Source: Puniceicoccaceae bacterium | GTDB lineage: Bacteria; Verrucomicrobiota; Verrucomicrobiia; Opitutales; Opitutaceae | Length of the DNA stretch: 33,466 nucleotides | Direction: 5' to 3' | Assembly: GCA_007695295.1 (NCBI GenBank) | Contig: REEB01000171.1 | Span: forward strand, 1-33,466 | Shown: one piece after another, positions 21,187-29,064 of the stretch | How positions within the stretch are numbered: position 1 is the first letter of the stretch | How the letters are laid out: each line of letters begins with the position of its first letter | Position numbers and translations under genes: made by a program | Notes under the pieces: generated by a model | What the model was told of the DNA's origin: nothing | What the model saw: only the letters and a program-made list of their open reading frames with translations | Database searches by the model: none

Positions 21187-21897
21187 TCATGGGTACGCGG
21201 CAGCGTCAGCCGGCAGCGTCCACTGGGGCACTTCCCGCCGACCGCGTTCGCTGAGGCCGTAGCGGCCGGGGGCGGTGCGCTCAAACCAGTGGTAGGGATT
21301 ATGATAGAGGATGTTCCAGGCATCGGGGATACCGAGCCGGTCCCGCAGGTCGCGCGGGCGGGCCGGGCCTTCGGCGGCGAGCGCATGCGCAATTCGCAGC
21401 GCGCGCTGGCGGTAAGGGGTCATGCGGCCGCGACGGCGGTCGATGCCGCCGGTGTTGGGATCGCCCACAAGGGCGTCGAACTCCGCCAGCAATTTTCCCC
21501 GCAGCTTCGGCGAAGGCCGCGGGGCATAAGCCTTGGGATCGAGCAGCACCGTGGCGGCCGGGGGACATTGGCCGGAATCGACGAGAATGAGACCGAGCCC
21601 GAGGAGACGGAGCAACCGCAGCAAACCCGCGCGATGGGTGCGGAAGGACGCCGCCTCCGCCGGAATGCCAAGGTAAACGAGCGGCGAAAGACGCTGGCGT
21701 TCCACCGCCTGCACCAGCAGCCGGAGGTTGACCGTGGTTTTCAGCTCCACCAGCACCGGCGGATCCTTGCCTCGCACCGCCACCACGTCGCAATCCCCCA
21801 CTTCCCCTTTCACGGTGAAGCCCTGCCGGACCAAGAGGGCCTTGACCGGGCCGTAGAGGTTCGCTTCGGTCGGCGGATCTGGTCTGCGTTTCGGCAT
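21187..21897 (-). CDS. DUF2161 family, PD-(D/E)xK nuclease-fold protein
   Basis: 236 residues from the ATG at 21897; longer GTG or ATG starts (21945, 21924) add only a Gly/Pro-rich leader. The N-terminal part has the layout of DUF2161/COG5482, a predicted PD-(D/E)xK phosphodiesterase: EANLYGPVKALLVRQGFTVK, then the catalytic-type pair GDCDVVAVRG and VLVELKTT (Asp...Glu-x-Lys), then LRLLVQAVERQRL. The C-terminal part resembles a winged helix (GPARPRDLRDRLGIPDAWNI, then HWFERTAPGRYGLSERG). The biological role is not known; a DNA- or nucleic-acid-related activity is inferred from the fold. It lies 52 bp downstream of the M16 protease gene and may be the last gene of that unit. Confidence 0.8.
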   Translation of the reverse strand: MPKRRPDPPTEANLYGPVKALLVRQGFTVKGEVGDCDVVAVRGKDPPVLVELKTTVNLRLLVQAVERQRLSPLVYLGIPAEAASFRTHRAGLLRLLRLLGLGLILVDSGQCPPAATVLLDPKAYAPRPSPKLRGKLLAEFDALVGDPNTGGIDRRRGRMTPYRQRALRIAHALAAEGPARPRDLRDRLGIPDAWNILYHNPYHWFERTAPGRYGLSERGRREVPQWTLPADAAAYP

Positions 21898-21949
21898 GGG
21901 AGGGACTCCCGGCGCGGCGGGCATTCCGATCCGCCCCGCCGACACGGGC

Positions 21950-24541
21950 TCAGCCCGTTATTGCCTCCGGGGCGGCTCCCGCGACCAGCTCCACCGCCTC
22001 CGTATCCACCAACCAATGACGGGCAAACCGGGCCAGATCCGCCGGGCGGCAAGCATCGATTTTTTTTCCGTAGTGGCGCCAGTCGTTGACGGGCAGCCCG
22101 TAGGCGGCGTTGAGCCCCGCCTGGACGGCACAGGCGCCGTTGGTCTGGAGGGACATGCGGCGGCCCGCCTTCAGGCGGGTGCGGCAGCGCTCCCACTCGG
22201 CGGCGGGGATGCGGCCGGCCCTCAGCCGCGCCAGCTCCGCCCGCATTTCCTTGAGGACGCGGGGGGCGGCGGCCGGATGGGTGCCGGCGACAAGGTAAAA
22301 GCACCCCGCCCGCATGCCGATGATCCGGCCGGAGCGGACAAAGTAGGCCAGGCCGAGCTTGTCGCGGACCCGCTCAAAGAGCCGGCTGGAAAGGCCGCTG
22401 AGCAACTCCTCGGCGATGTCGGCGAGGATGAAGTCCTCGTCCACCACCCCCGGTCCGCGGAAGCCGAGCATGACGACCGCCTGTTGGCGATCGCGGGGAA
22501 AACGGTGAGCGCCCGGTGACGCCGGTTGGACGAGGGGCGCCGCCTCCGGCAGAGGCCGGCCCGGGGGCAGTTTTTCCAGGAGCCGCCGGACCTTGCCAAG
22601 CAAGCCGGATCCGGAAAAGTCGCCGCTGACGGCGAGAACCGCGTTGGCTCCTGTGACGAGTCGGGCGTGGTGGGCGCGCAACGCCGCCGGAGAAAGACGG
22701 GCCACCGTTTCCAGAGTGCCGGATGCATCCACCGCCAGTGGATGCGAGCCGAAAAAATGCTCCCTGAGGCGTAGCTGAGCAGCGGAGACAATGTCATCCT
22801 CGGCCTCGCGGATGGAGGCAAGCTGCGCCTCCCGCTCGCGGGCCACCGTGGAGGGCTTGAAGGCCGGCGCGAGCAGCGCCTCCTCGAGCAGCGAAAGGGC
22901 CAGGGGGGCGTCGTCGGGGAGGACTTCGAGTGAAAGCCCGAAGCTGTTGTTGCCGGCAAACTGGCCGAACCCGCCACCGACCGACTCGATCGCCGTCGCC
23001 ACCGCGGCGGCGGAGCGCTTCTTCGTATCGCGGGTCAGGAGGACGGCCAGCAACTGGGTGATGCCCCGCTGGTCCGCCGGCTCCAGACCCGCCCCGCCGC
23101 GGCCGACGAAGCGGAAGTGGAGATTGGGCAGGGCCGGGTTCTGACGCCAGAGCAGCCGGGCGCCGTTGCCCAGCCGCTGCTCGGAGAACTCCGGCTCGGC
23201 GGCCGCGCCCGCCGCCACGGCGGCGGCGGCCGGACGGGCAGAAGCGGGCCGCGAAGTCACGCAGGTAAACTGTTCACGGCAGAGCCAGGACCGCCAGACC
23301 CGCCCGCAGTCGGCCGGGGTGAGCTGCGCCACCCGCCGCAGGTAGTGCCGGCTGAAATCGAGATCACCCGCCACCACTTCCGCGGCGCCGATCCGGGAGG
23401 CTTGGCCGGACATGGTTTTGCGGGCGGAGATTTCACCTGAGAGCAGCTTGCGGACCGCTTTCTCGACGAGCGCAGGGCGGATCTTTTTCCCCGGCCCGGC
23501 CTGGAGGTAGGCGAGAGTGCGGCGGAGCGCCGCCTCGCCTTTCTCCGGCTCGGCCAGAAAACCCACATAAAAGAGCCCCACCGCGCCGGGATTCCAGTTG
23601 GAAACATCGATCTCGTGCACCAGCCCGGCCCGCTCCCGCACTTCATTCCAAAGAAGGGAACTGTTGCCGTGGCCGAGGATGATCGCGAGCACATCGAGTG
23701 CGGGTGAGTCCGGGTGGGTGAGCGGCGGGGTGTGAAAGCCGAGACTGGCGCGGAAAAGTTGCACATCCTCGTACCGGTGGGACTCCCGCCGGCCGAGCTG
23801 GCCCGGCTCCGAAGGGACCAGCACCGGGGATACCCTCCGCCGCGGAATCGGCCCGAGGATTTTCTCCAACACCGCCGAGGCCTCCCCCGCGGCCACATCC
23901 CCCGCCACCACCGCGACGACATTGTTCGGTGCATAGCGCTCGTGATAATAAGCCGCCAGCATGGCCCGGTCGGCCGATTCGAAAAGCTCCCTGTGTCCAA
24001 TAATCGGATACCGGTAGGGATGCTCGCGAAAGGCGGTCTCGAAAAACGCCTGGGCGAGCCGCTGGTCGGGATCATCCTGCCCCATGTCGATTTCGCGGAG
24101 GATGACCTCCCGCTCCCGCCCGATCTCCGCGGCCGGCAGGGTGGAGTTGAAAACGGCGTCGGCGAGCAGCTCGGCCCCGGCGGCAAAGTTCTCCGAGGGC
24201 AGGTCGAGATAATAAACCGTGCGGTCGAAAGTGGTGTAGGCGTTGACATAGCCGCCGAGCGCCTGGACTGCGGCCGCGTAAGCCTTTCCGCTGCGTTTGG
24301 TGGTGCCCTTGAAGAGCATGTGCTCAAGGAAGTGACTCAGGCCGGTGCCGAGATGGGCGCCCTCGTGCATGCTCCCGCTGCGCACCCAAAACTGGATCGA
24401 AACCACCGGACTGGTGCGGTCCTCCTTGACCAAGGTGACGAGCCCGTTCGGCAGCACCGTGCGGGCGACCGGTTGCTCGATCCAGGACTGAAGCCGGCGC
24501 CAGCAACGATCCAGCGATGCGGAACGCGTCTCCCCGGCCAT
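21950..24541 (-). CDS. M16-family zinc metalloprotease, two fused M16 halves
   Basis: 863 residues covering two M16B-type units in one chain. The N-terminal unit carries the inverted zinc motif HFLEH (H70, E73, H74), and the third ligand Glu falls in GREREVILREID about 75 residues later, so this half should be catalytic. The C-terminal unit (about 460-863) lacks HxxEH: the equivalent region reads GITQLLAVLLTRDT. It keeps the companion-type Arg/Tyr substrate region (LFERVRDKLGLAYFVRSG). A single polypeptide thus resembles the active/inactive heterodimers of bacterial M16 pairs. The ATG at 24541 shares one base with the stop of the upstream Minf_1886-like gene (TGATG), indicating translational coupling. 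No clear signal peptide is present, so cytoplasmic or unknown location. The substrate is unknown. Confidence 0.93.
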   Translation of the reverse strand: MAGETRSASLDRCWRRLQSWIEQPVARTVLPNGLVTLVKEDRTSPVVSIQFWVRSGSMHEGAHLGTGLSHFLEHMLFKGTTKRSGKAYAAAVQALGGYVNAYTTFDRTVYYLDLPSENFAAGAELLADAVFNSTLPAAEIGREREVILREIDMGQDDPDQRLAQAFFETAFREHPYRYPIIGHRELFESADRAMLAAYYHERYAPNNVVAVVAGDVAAGEASAVLEKILGPIPRRRVSPVLVPSEPGQLGRRESHRYEDVQLFRASLGFHTPPLTHPDSPALDVLAIILGHGNSSLLWNEVRERAGLVHEIDVSNWNPGAVGLFYVGFLAEPEKGEAALRRTLAYLQAGPGKKIRPALVEKAVRKLLSGEISARKTMSGQASRIGAAEVVAGDLDFSRHYLRRVAQLTPADCGRVWRSWLCREQFTCVTSRPASARPAAAAVAAGAAAEPEFSEQRLGNGARLLWRQNPALPNLHFRFVGRGGAGLEPADQRGITQLLAVLLTRDTKKRSAAAVATAIESVGGGFGQFAGNNSFGLSLEVLPDDAPLALSLLEEALLAPAFKPSTVAREREAQLASIREAEDDIVSAAQLRLREHFFGSHPLAVDASGTLETVARLSPAALRAHHARLVTGANAVLAVSGDFSGSGLLGKVRRLLEKLPPGRPLPEAAPLVQPASPGAHRFPRDRQQAVVMLGFRGPGVVDEDFILADIAEELLSGLSSRLFERVRDKLGLAYFVRSGRIIGMRAGCFYLVAGTHPAAAPRVLKEMRAELARLRAGRIPAAEWERCRTRLKAGRRMSLQTNGACAVQAGLNAAYGLPVNDWRHYGKKIDACRPADLARFARHWLVDTEAVELVAGAAPEAITG

Positions 24542-24984
24542 CACCCGCGGTCCACCGTTTCCAGGTGAGGCAGTGGAAACCGCCGCTGCCGCGGCTCGAA
24601 GGGCTTCACAAAGGCTTCCACAAAGTCATAGCCGCCGTCGAAGTCCTCCCGGCGGTCGTTCTCGGTTTTCGAAAACACCTGCAGCTCAATCAGATTGTAG
24701 ACCATCTCCCCGAAATCGGATCCGGAGCGCACCCCCCACTCGGTCAGCACGGTGAAAGCCATGGGGCCGAACTGCTCGAGGGCGTAGTCGCGGATCCCCC
24801 CGAGCAGCTCCTGGCCGGTCACGTGGCGGCGGCGGCGGCCCGCTCCGGCTTTGCGTTTCTTCTCCAAGGCACCCACCGTATGATCGAGGGCGTCGCGCAG
24901 AAAGGCGTAGGCGGACCGGTCATAGCGGCGATCCTCCTTGAGGATCTGGTCGACTTTGGCGGAGAATTCGTCGTCGTGAATCAC
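24541..24984 (-). CDS. Minf_1886-type Verrucomicrobiota/Planctomycetota protein
   Basis: Matches the family named Minf_1886 (TIGR04138), known almost only from Verrucomicrobiota and Planctomycetota and of unknown function. Conserved stretches are YDRSAYAFLRDALDHTVG, RHVTGQELLGGIRDYALEQF, GPMAFTVLTEWGVRSGSDFG and YDFVEAFVKPFEPR. The GTG at 24984 (147 residues) is preferred because it begins at the usual N-terminus and leaves 113 bp for promoters. An in-frame ATG at 25089 would run to within 8 bp of the fur gene and adds a non-conserved leader. A purine-rich TGGAG lies about 9 bases before the GTG. The stop overlaps the M16 start, so the two proteins are probably made together. Confidence 0.85.
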   Translation of the reverse strand: MIHDDEFSAKVDQILKEDRRYDRSAYAFLRDALDHTVGALEKKRKAGAGRRRRHVTGQELLGGIRDYALEQFGPMAFTVLTEWGVRSGSDFGEMVYNLIELQVFSKTENDRREDFDGGYDFVEAFVKPFEPRQRRFPLPHLETVDRG

Positions 24985-25032
24985 GGTAGTGACTCCACCA
25001 TTCTCCAGCCGGTCCGCGCTGGCAAGAAAAGG

Positions 25033-25066
25033 TTGAAACCCGTTGCCGGCGGGGTAAGGTTTACCC
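25033..25066 (+). promoter_or_regulatory. Candidate fur-type promoter with overlapping palindromic operator
   Basis: TTGAAA (25033-25038) and TAAGGT (25055-25060) are 16 bp apart, 37 bp before the regulator's ATG. The palindrome GGGTAA-GGT-TTACCC (25052-25066) covers the -10 box. Read as 7-1-7 it has one mismatch, the half-site spacing used by many Fur-family proteins. Autoregulation is inferred. Confidence 0.45.
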
Positions 25067-25097
25067 TGCGGTTCGATTTTGCACTCCATTCCGCCTT

Positions 25098-25568
25098 ATG
25101 CCCGTGGCGAATCCCCATCAGCATCCCCCTTCGGCCATCGAGGAAGCGCTCGACGTCCTCCGTCAGCACGGCCACCGCATCACCGCGCCCCGGCGGGCGA
25201 TTCTCCACGCCCTCATCGGGAGAGGCGAGCCCGGCACGATCGAGCAGCTTCACCAGGCCGTCGGCACGGATGGCTGCGATCTGGTGACCGTTTACCGCTG
25301 CATGGATGCCTTCGAAAAACTCGGACTCGTGCGGCGCTCCTATTACGAAAGCGGCACCTGCCTTTACGAGTACCAACCCCCTGGGGCCAAGGAGCACCAC
25401 CATCACATCATCTGCCGGTCCTGCCAACGGGTCGAAACGCTCGATCTTTGTGTCGTCGAAGGACTGGAGAAACTCGTGCGCGACCGCGGTTACCACAAGG
25501 TCTCGCACCTGCTGGAGTTTTTCGGCACCTGTCCGGACTGCTTCGCCGCCGAGCAGGAAAGGAGCTGA
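25098..25568 (+). CDS. Fur-family metal-responsive transcription regulator
   Basis: 156 residues. An N-terminal winged helix (about 15-90; GHRITAPRRAILHAL, DLVTVYRCMDAFEKLGLV) is followed by the dimerisation and metal domain. The latter has EHHHHIICRSCQRVETLD and GTCPDC, giving two CxxC pairs for structural zinc and a His cluster for the regulatory metal. Fur, Zur and PerR cannot be separated reliably by sequence. It is transcribed divergently from the Minf_1886-M16-DUF2161 unit with a palindrome in the shared region, so it may control itself or both. It is convergent with the ribbon-helix-helix-like gene. Confidence 0.93.
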   Translation: MPVANPHQHPPSAIEEALDVLRQHGHRITAPRRAILHALIGRGEPGTIEQLHQAVGTDGCDLVTVYRCMDAFEKLGLVRRSYYESGTCLYEYQPPGAKEHHHHIICRSCQRVETLDLCVVEGLEKLVRDRGYHKVSHLLEFFGTCPDCFAAEQERS

Positions 25569-25569
25569 G

Positions 25570-25595
25570 CCGCCCAGGCGGAGCCTCAAGGCTCC
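25570..25595. terminator. Two mutually exclusive hairpins between convergent genes
   Basis: CCGCC-CA-GGCGG (25570-25581) and GGAGCC-TCAA-GGCTCC (25580-25595) are perfect stems sharing two bases. They lie between the fur-type stop (25568) and, overlapping it, the end of the convergent small gene. A bidirectional terminator is likely, though no T-run follows on either strand. Confidence 0.4.
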
Positions 25596-25861
25596 ATGTT
25601 CTGCACGTTGCGAAGCAGATCGTCGATCGCGCGCTCATTGCTTTCGCGCTTCAGGCCGCGGCGGCCGCCGTGAACAAATTCAAACCGGATCGACTCCCAA
25701 ATCTGACCGCTGCGGTCGAGGGTGTCTTCGATGGAATAGGCCGCCTCTTCGAGGAGGACGCGGGCCAGGCGGCCCCGCGGGCATTGGTAGATGCGGCTGA
25801 GGCGTTCGAGGGTGGCATCGAGTTCGGCGCCGATGGGGAAACTGAGGATTTCATCGTCCAT
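25586..25861 (-). CDS. Small protein resembling ribbon-helix-helix proteins
   Basis: 91 residues, function not recognised. The N-terminal half (DEILSFPIGAELDATLERLS then GRLARVLLEEAAYSIE) has a strand-helix-helix pattern like ribbon-helix-helix DNA-binding proteins and antitoxins. The C-terminal half is basic and variable. A Shine-Dalgarno-like AAAGGA precedes the ATG by about 11 bases. No toxin gene is adjacent. It may be a DNA-binding regulator; the fold assignment rests on pattern alone. Confidence 0.6.
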   Translation of the reverse strand: MDDEILSFPIGAELDATLERLSRIYQCPRGRLARVLLEEAAYSIEDTLDRSGQIWESIRFEFVHGGRRGLKRESNERAIDDLLRNVQNMEP

Positions 25862-26050
25862 GATGGGAATGTTCCTTTGGTGTTACGGATAACGGCATGA
25901 TCGGCGCAGGGCGGCGGCCCTTGACTCTCTGGGACGATGGAACGGGTTTTCTGTTTCAAAAGAATGTCAAACCCCCGGCGCCACTCGGATTCGGTTTGCG
26001 GATCACCCACCGGCGACATTGATTCCCTTTCCACCTGTCTCCCCGTGATC

Positions 26051-26275
26051 ATGTCCATCGACAGTTCTCACCCGACCTCCCCACAGCATGTGCCGAAGCC
26101 CCCGGCCTCGGGAGGGAAGCCTCCTCCACCTCAGGCGACGCCGGCCGCGCCCTCCACGTCCGCAGCGCCCCACGTCACTCCGCAGCTCTTCGAGGATGAA
26201 GTCTTGGAAGCCCTCCAGAAAAAACTGAGCTCGATTTCCGAAATGGCGGACCGGGCGCTGGAGCGCCTCGGCTGA
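26051..26275 (+). CDS. Small proline-rich hypothetical protein
   Basis: 74 residues from the ATG at 26051; the frame stays open upstream to an ATG at 25937, but that leader is unlike coding sequence. The first half is rich in Pro, Ser and Ala. The second half (TPQLFEDEVLEALQKKLSSI, then SEMADRALERLG) is a predicted amphipathic helix. No family is recognised. The codon pattern in the second half looks coding. It ends 13 bp before the convergent DUF192 gene. Confidence 0.45.
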   Translation: MSIDSSHPTSPQHVPKPPASGGKPPPPQATPAAPSTSAAPHVTPQLFEDEVLEALQKKLSSISEMADRALERLG

Positions 26276-26288
26276 GCCACCGGCCCCG

Positions 26289-26846
26289 CTACTCCGCCAG
26301 CACCGCCGCCAGATAGCGATCGGGATCGAAGCCCCGGGCACGCAAGGCCGCGGCCAAATCATCGAGATTGAGGCGGGCCCCTGTTCGCACACCGTGGGCA
26401 CGAAACCAACCGCGGTTCATCTCGAGCGCAAACTGGATCGCCTCCGAACGCGACTCGACCGGAGTCTCGTCATAGGGCCGCAGGGCATAGATTTCCCGCA
26501 GAACACCGTCCGCACTGAAGTAGCCGATGTCGAGGGGGATGGACGTATCGCGCATCCAGAAGCTCATTTTCTGGGGCCGGTTGAAAACGAAGAGCATGCC
26601 TTCCTGCTCGCCCAGCTCTTCCCGATACATGAGGCCGCGCTGCAATTCCATCGGCCGCACCGCCACCTGCACTTGCGCCTCGACTTCGCCGACCCGGAGG
26701 GGAAACCATGCTTCGAAGCGGGCGTTGCCCGCCGGCCCCGGCCCAGACGATCCGCAGGCCGTGAGCAAAAGCAGCAGGCTGCCGAAGAGACCGCCGCGGG
26801 CGGTGATTTTGAGAACTCCGGTCCGGGGAAGGCAGGGGCGAGGCAT
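26289..26846 (-). CDS. DUF192 family lipoprotein
   Basis: 185 residues. The N-terminus is a lipoprotein signal: a basic stretch, the hydrophobic LFGSLLLLLTAC, and a lipobox cysteine at residue 31 followed by Gly-Ser-Ser. The mature part is a DUF192 domain. The conserved sequence QRGLMYREELGEQEGMLFVF is followed by KMSFWMRDTSIPLDIGYFSA, then FALEMNRGWFRAHGVRTG. DUF192 function is not well established; lipidation would put this copy on the periplasmic face of the inner or outer membrane. The long upstream frame belongs to the opposite-strand kinase gene and is not part of this gene. It is divergent from the M24 peptidase gene, with 63 bp between. Confidence 0.9.
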   Translation of the reverse strand: MPRPCLPRTGVLKITARGGLFGSLLLLLTACGSSGPGPAGNARFEAWFPLRVGEVEAQVQVAVRPMELQRGLMYREELGEQEGMLFVFNRPQKMSFWMRDTSIPLDIGYFSADGVLREIYALRPYDETPVESRSEAIQFALEMNRGWFRAHGVRTGARLNLDDLAAALRARGFDPDRYLAAVLAE

Positions 26847-26866
26847 CACGCGACGCTGGGGGGCGG

Positions 26867-26895
26867 TTGACAATCCCGCAAGAGTGAAGCGAAAT
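26867..26895 (+). promoter_or_regulatory. Candidate promoter for the M24 peptidase-heptose gene run
   Basis: A perfect -35 TTGACA (26867-26872) is followed after 17 bp by CGAAAT (26890-26895), a weak -10. The predicted start would be only about 8 bp before the ATG at 26910, giving an almost leaderless mRNA. No Shine-Dalgarno sequence is seen, which agrees with this. Confidence 0.4.
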
Positions 26896-26909
26896 CCCCA
26901 ACTGCCATC

Positions 26910-28058
26910 ATGCCCGCCGCCACGTCTTCCGCTTCCCTCCCCAAACTGCTCTACGCCGATACCGTCCGCTCCAGCGACCAGGCTTGGTTTTCCGGTTTCC
27001 GCGTCCCGGATGCCTTCATCTCCCTCGAGCACCGGGGTACAAAACGGGCCTGGCTCAACGCCCTCGAATACGGCCGCGCACTGAAGGAGTCGGCTTTTGA
27101 CGAGGTCCTGCCCCTGGAGAAACTCCAGGAAGCCGCCCGCCGCCGGACAAAGCAGGACTTTCCCGGGGCCGCCGAAGTCATTTTCACCCTTGCCCGCGAG
27201 CTCGGACTGAAAGGATGTCGCATCCCGACCGAGTTTCCCGCCGGCATCGCCCTCGTGCTCAAGCAGAAAGGGCTTCGCCTGGAAGTCGTGCCGGATCCGT
27301 TTTTCCCTCAGCGCCTGATCAAGACCGAGGCCGAGGCGGCCGCCATCGCCGCGGGCAATCGCATCAGCACCCGCGGCTTTCGCGCAGCCGAAGACCTGCT
27401 CCGCCGCGCCACCATCAAGGGCCGCCGACTCCGCGTCGACGGCAGGCCGCTCACCTCCGAGCGCGTGCGCAAAGTCATCCAGGCCGCCTGCCTCGAAGCC
27501 GGCGGCATCGCCCTCGACACCATCGTAGCCGGGGGCGACCAGGCCTGCGACCCCCACTGCACCGGCTCGGGCCCGCTCCGCCCGGGCGAGCTGATCATCA
27601 TCGATATTTTCCCAAAAAGCCTCTCCACCGGCTTTCATGGAGACATGACCCGCACCTACGTCAAGGGACGCCCCAGTGAAGCCCAGAAGGCCCTGGTGGC
27701 CGCCGTGGCCGAGGCACAGAAACTCGCCCTCTCCCGCATCCGGGCGGGGGTCGATGGCGCCCGCGTCCACCAGGCCGTCTGCGCCTTTTTCGAGCAACAC
27801 GGCTATGCCACCCGCCACGGCGACAAGGGTTCGGAGGGGTTTTTCCACGGCACCGGCCACGGGCTCGGGCTCGATGTCCACGAGCCACCGCGCGTTTCCC
27901 GGATGCGTTCGCTGCTGCCCGCAGGCACCGTCGTCACCGTCGAGCCCGGCCTCTACTACCCCGGCCTCGGAGGCTGCCGCATCGAAGATGTCGTCCAAGT
28001 GACGAAACAGGGGCCCAAGATGCTCTCCCGTCATCCCTACCGCTGGGTCTTCAGCTGA
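26910..28058 (+). CDS. M24 metallopeptidase (Xaa-Pro aminopeptidase-like)
   Basis: 382 residues with a pita-bread catalytic domain from about residue 150. The five metal ligands of the family are all present: D232 (IIIDIFPKS), D245 (HGDMTRTYV), H317 (GTGHGLGLDVHE), E345 (TVEPGLYY) and E359 (CRIEDVVQV). The N-terminal 140 residues form the non-catalytic creatinase-type domain, which favours an aminopeptidase P or prolidase over methionine aminopeptidase. Substrate specificity is not resolved. It is the first of a plus-strand run, 14 bp before the heptose kinase gene; a shared transcript is likely although the functions are unrelated. Confidence 0.92.
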   Translation: MPAATSSASLPKLLYADTVRSSDQAWFSGFRVPDAFISLEHRGTKRAWLNALEYGRALKESAFDEVLPLEKLQEAARRRTKQDFPGAAEVIFTLARELGLKGCRIPTEFPAGIALVLKQKGLRLEVVPDPFFPQRLIKTEAEAAAIAAGNRISTRGFRAAEDLLRRATIKGRRLRVDGRPLTSERVRKVIQAACLEAGGIALDTIVAGGDQACDPHCTGSGPLRPGELIIIDIFPKSLSTGFHGDMTRTYVKGRPSEAQKALVAAVAEAQKLALSRIRAGVDGARVHQAVCAFFEQHGYATRHGDKGSEGFFHGTGHGLGLDVHEPPRVSRMRSLLPAGTVVTVEPGLYYPGLGGCRIEDVVQVTKQGPKMLSRHPYRWVFS

Positions 28059-28071
28059 GTCCCCCACCCCC

Positions 28072-29064
28072 ATGGCCTCGCCCAGCCTCGCCGCCAACGT
28101 CATCCTCGAGCGCATCCGCTCCCTCAAGGTGCTGGTCATCGGCGATGTCATGCTCGACCACACCATCTGGGGCGATGCCGTCCGCATCAGTCCGGAAGCG
28201 CCCGTGCCGGTGGTGGAGGTGGAGCGCGACACTTGGTCCGCCGGCGGCGCGGCCAATGTCGCCCTCAACGCCACCACCCTCGGTGCCTCCGCCACCGTGG
28301 TCGGCCGGATCGGGCGCGACGAAGCCGGCCGCCGACTCCGCCGCCTACTCTCCGACGCCGGAGTGCGCCTTTTCCCCCTCCCCGCCGGCGATGGCCCCAC
28401 CATCCAGAAAACCAGGGTCATGGTCCGCCGCCAGCAACTTTGCCGGCTCGACCGCGAAGCCGATCCCACCGCGTATTCACTTTCTGAAGACGATGCCATC
28501 GACGCCCTCGCCCGGGCGGCCGCCGACCACGACGCCATCGTCTTTTCCGACTACGCCAAGGGCTTCCTGACCAGCCCGCTGCTCGCCCGCATCTCCGCCG
28601 CCGCCCGGGACGCGGACCGGATCGTCGCCCTCGACCCCAAACCCCGGCGCGATCTCGACTTTCGCGACTTCGATCTCCTCACCCCCAACCGCAAGGAAGC
28701 CCTCGAGATGGCCGGGATGGCCGGCGAGTACCGCGGCGCCTTTCCCGCCGAGGAGGTCTGCCGCGCCCTCTGGAAACGCCACCGCACCCGCAATCTCGTC
28801 GTCACGCTCGGTGAGGATGGCATGCTGCTTTCGCGCCGCGGCCGCCCCGGCCACACCATTCCGACCGCCGCCCGCGAGGTCTTCGACGTCTCCGGCGCGG
28901 GCGACACGGTCATCGGTTCGCTCACCCTCGCCCTCGCCGCCGGCGCCGACCTCGCAAGCGCCGCCCACTTCGCCAACGCCGCCGCCGGGGTCGTCGTCGC
29001 CAAGGTCGGCACCGCAACCGTCACCCCGGAGGAGCTGCTCGCCTCCCTCCCACCCACGACATGA
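28072..29064 (+). CDS. rfaE1: D-glycero-beta-D-manno-heptose-7-phosphate kinase
   Basis: A PfkB-family sugar kinase of 330 residues, matching the N-terminal (kinase) half of HldE. It phosphorylates heptose-7-phosphate at C1 in ADP-heptose synthesis for the LPS core. Signatures are VLVIGDVMLDHTIWGDAVRI, ISPEAPVPVV, SAGGAANVALNATTLGA and the ATP/base region FDVSGAGDTVIGSL, with catalytic D278. The adenylyltransferase half of HldE is absent, so a separate rfaE2/hldC-type gene must lie elsewhere. gmhB follows with a four-base ATGA overlap, and together they catalyse consecutive steps. Its presence implies heptose-containing LPS or a related heptose glycan. Confidence 0.93.
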   Translation: MASPSLAANVILERIRSLKVLVIGDVMLDHTIWGDAVRISPEAPVPVVEVERDTWSAGGAANVALNATTLGASATVVGRIGRDEAGRRLRRLLSDAGVRLFPLPAGDGPTIQKTRVMVRRQQLCRLDREADPTAYSLSEDDAIDALARAAADHDAIVFSDYAKGFLTSPLLARISAAARDADRIVALDPKPRRDLDFRDFDLLTPNRKEALEMAGMAGEYRGAFPAEEVCRALWKRHRTRNLVVTLGEDGMLLSRRGRPGHTIPTAAREVFDVSGAGDTVIGSLTLALAAGADLASAAHFANAAAGVVVAKVGTATVTPEELLASLPPTT

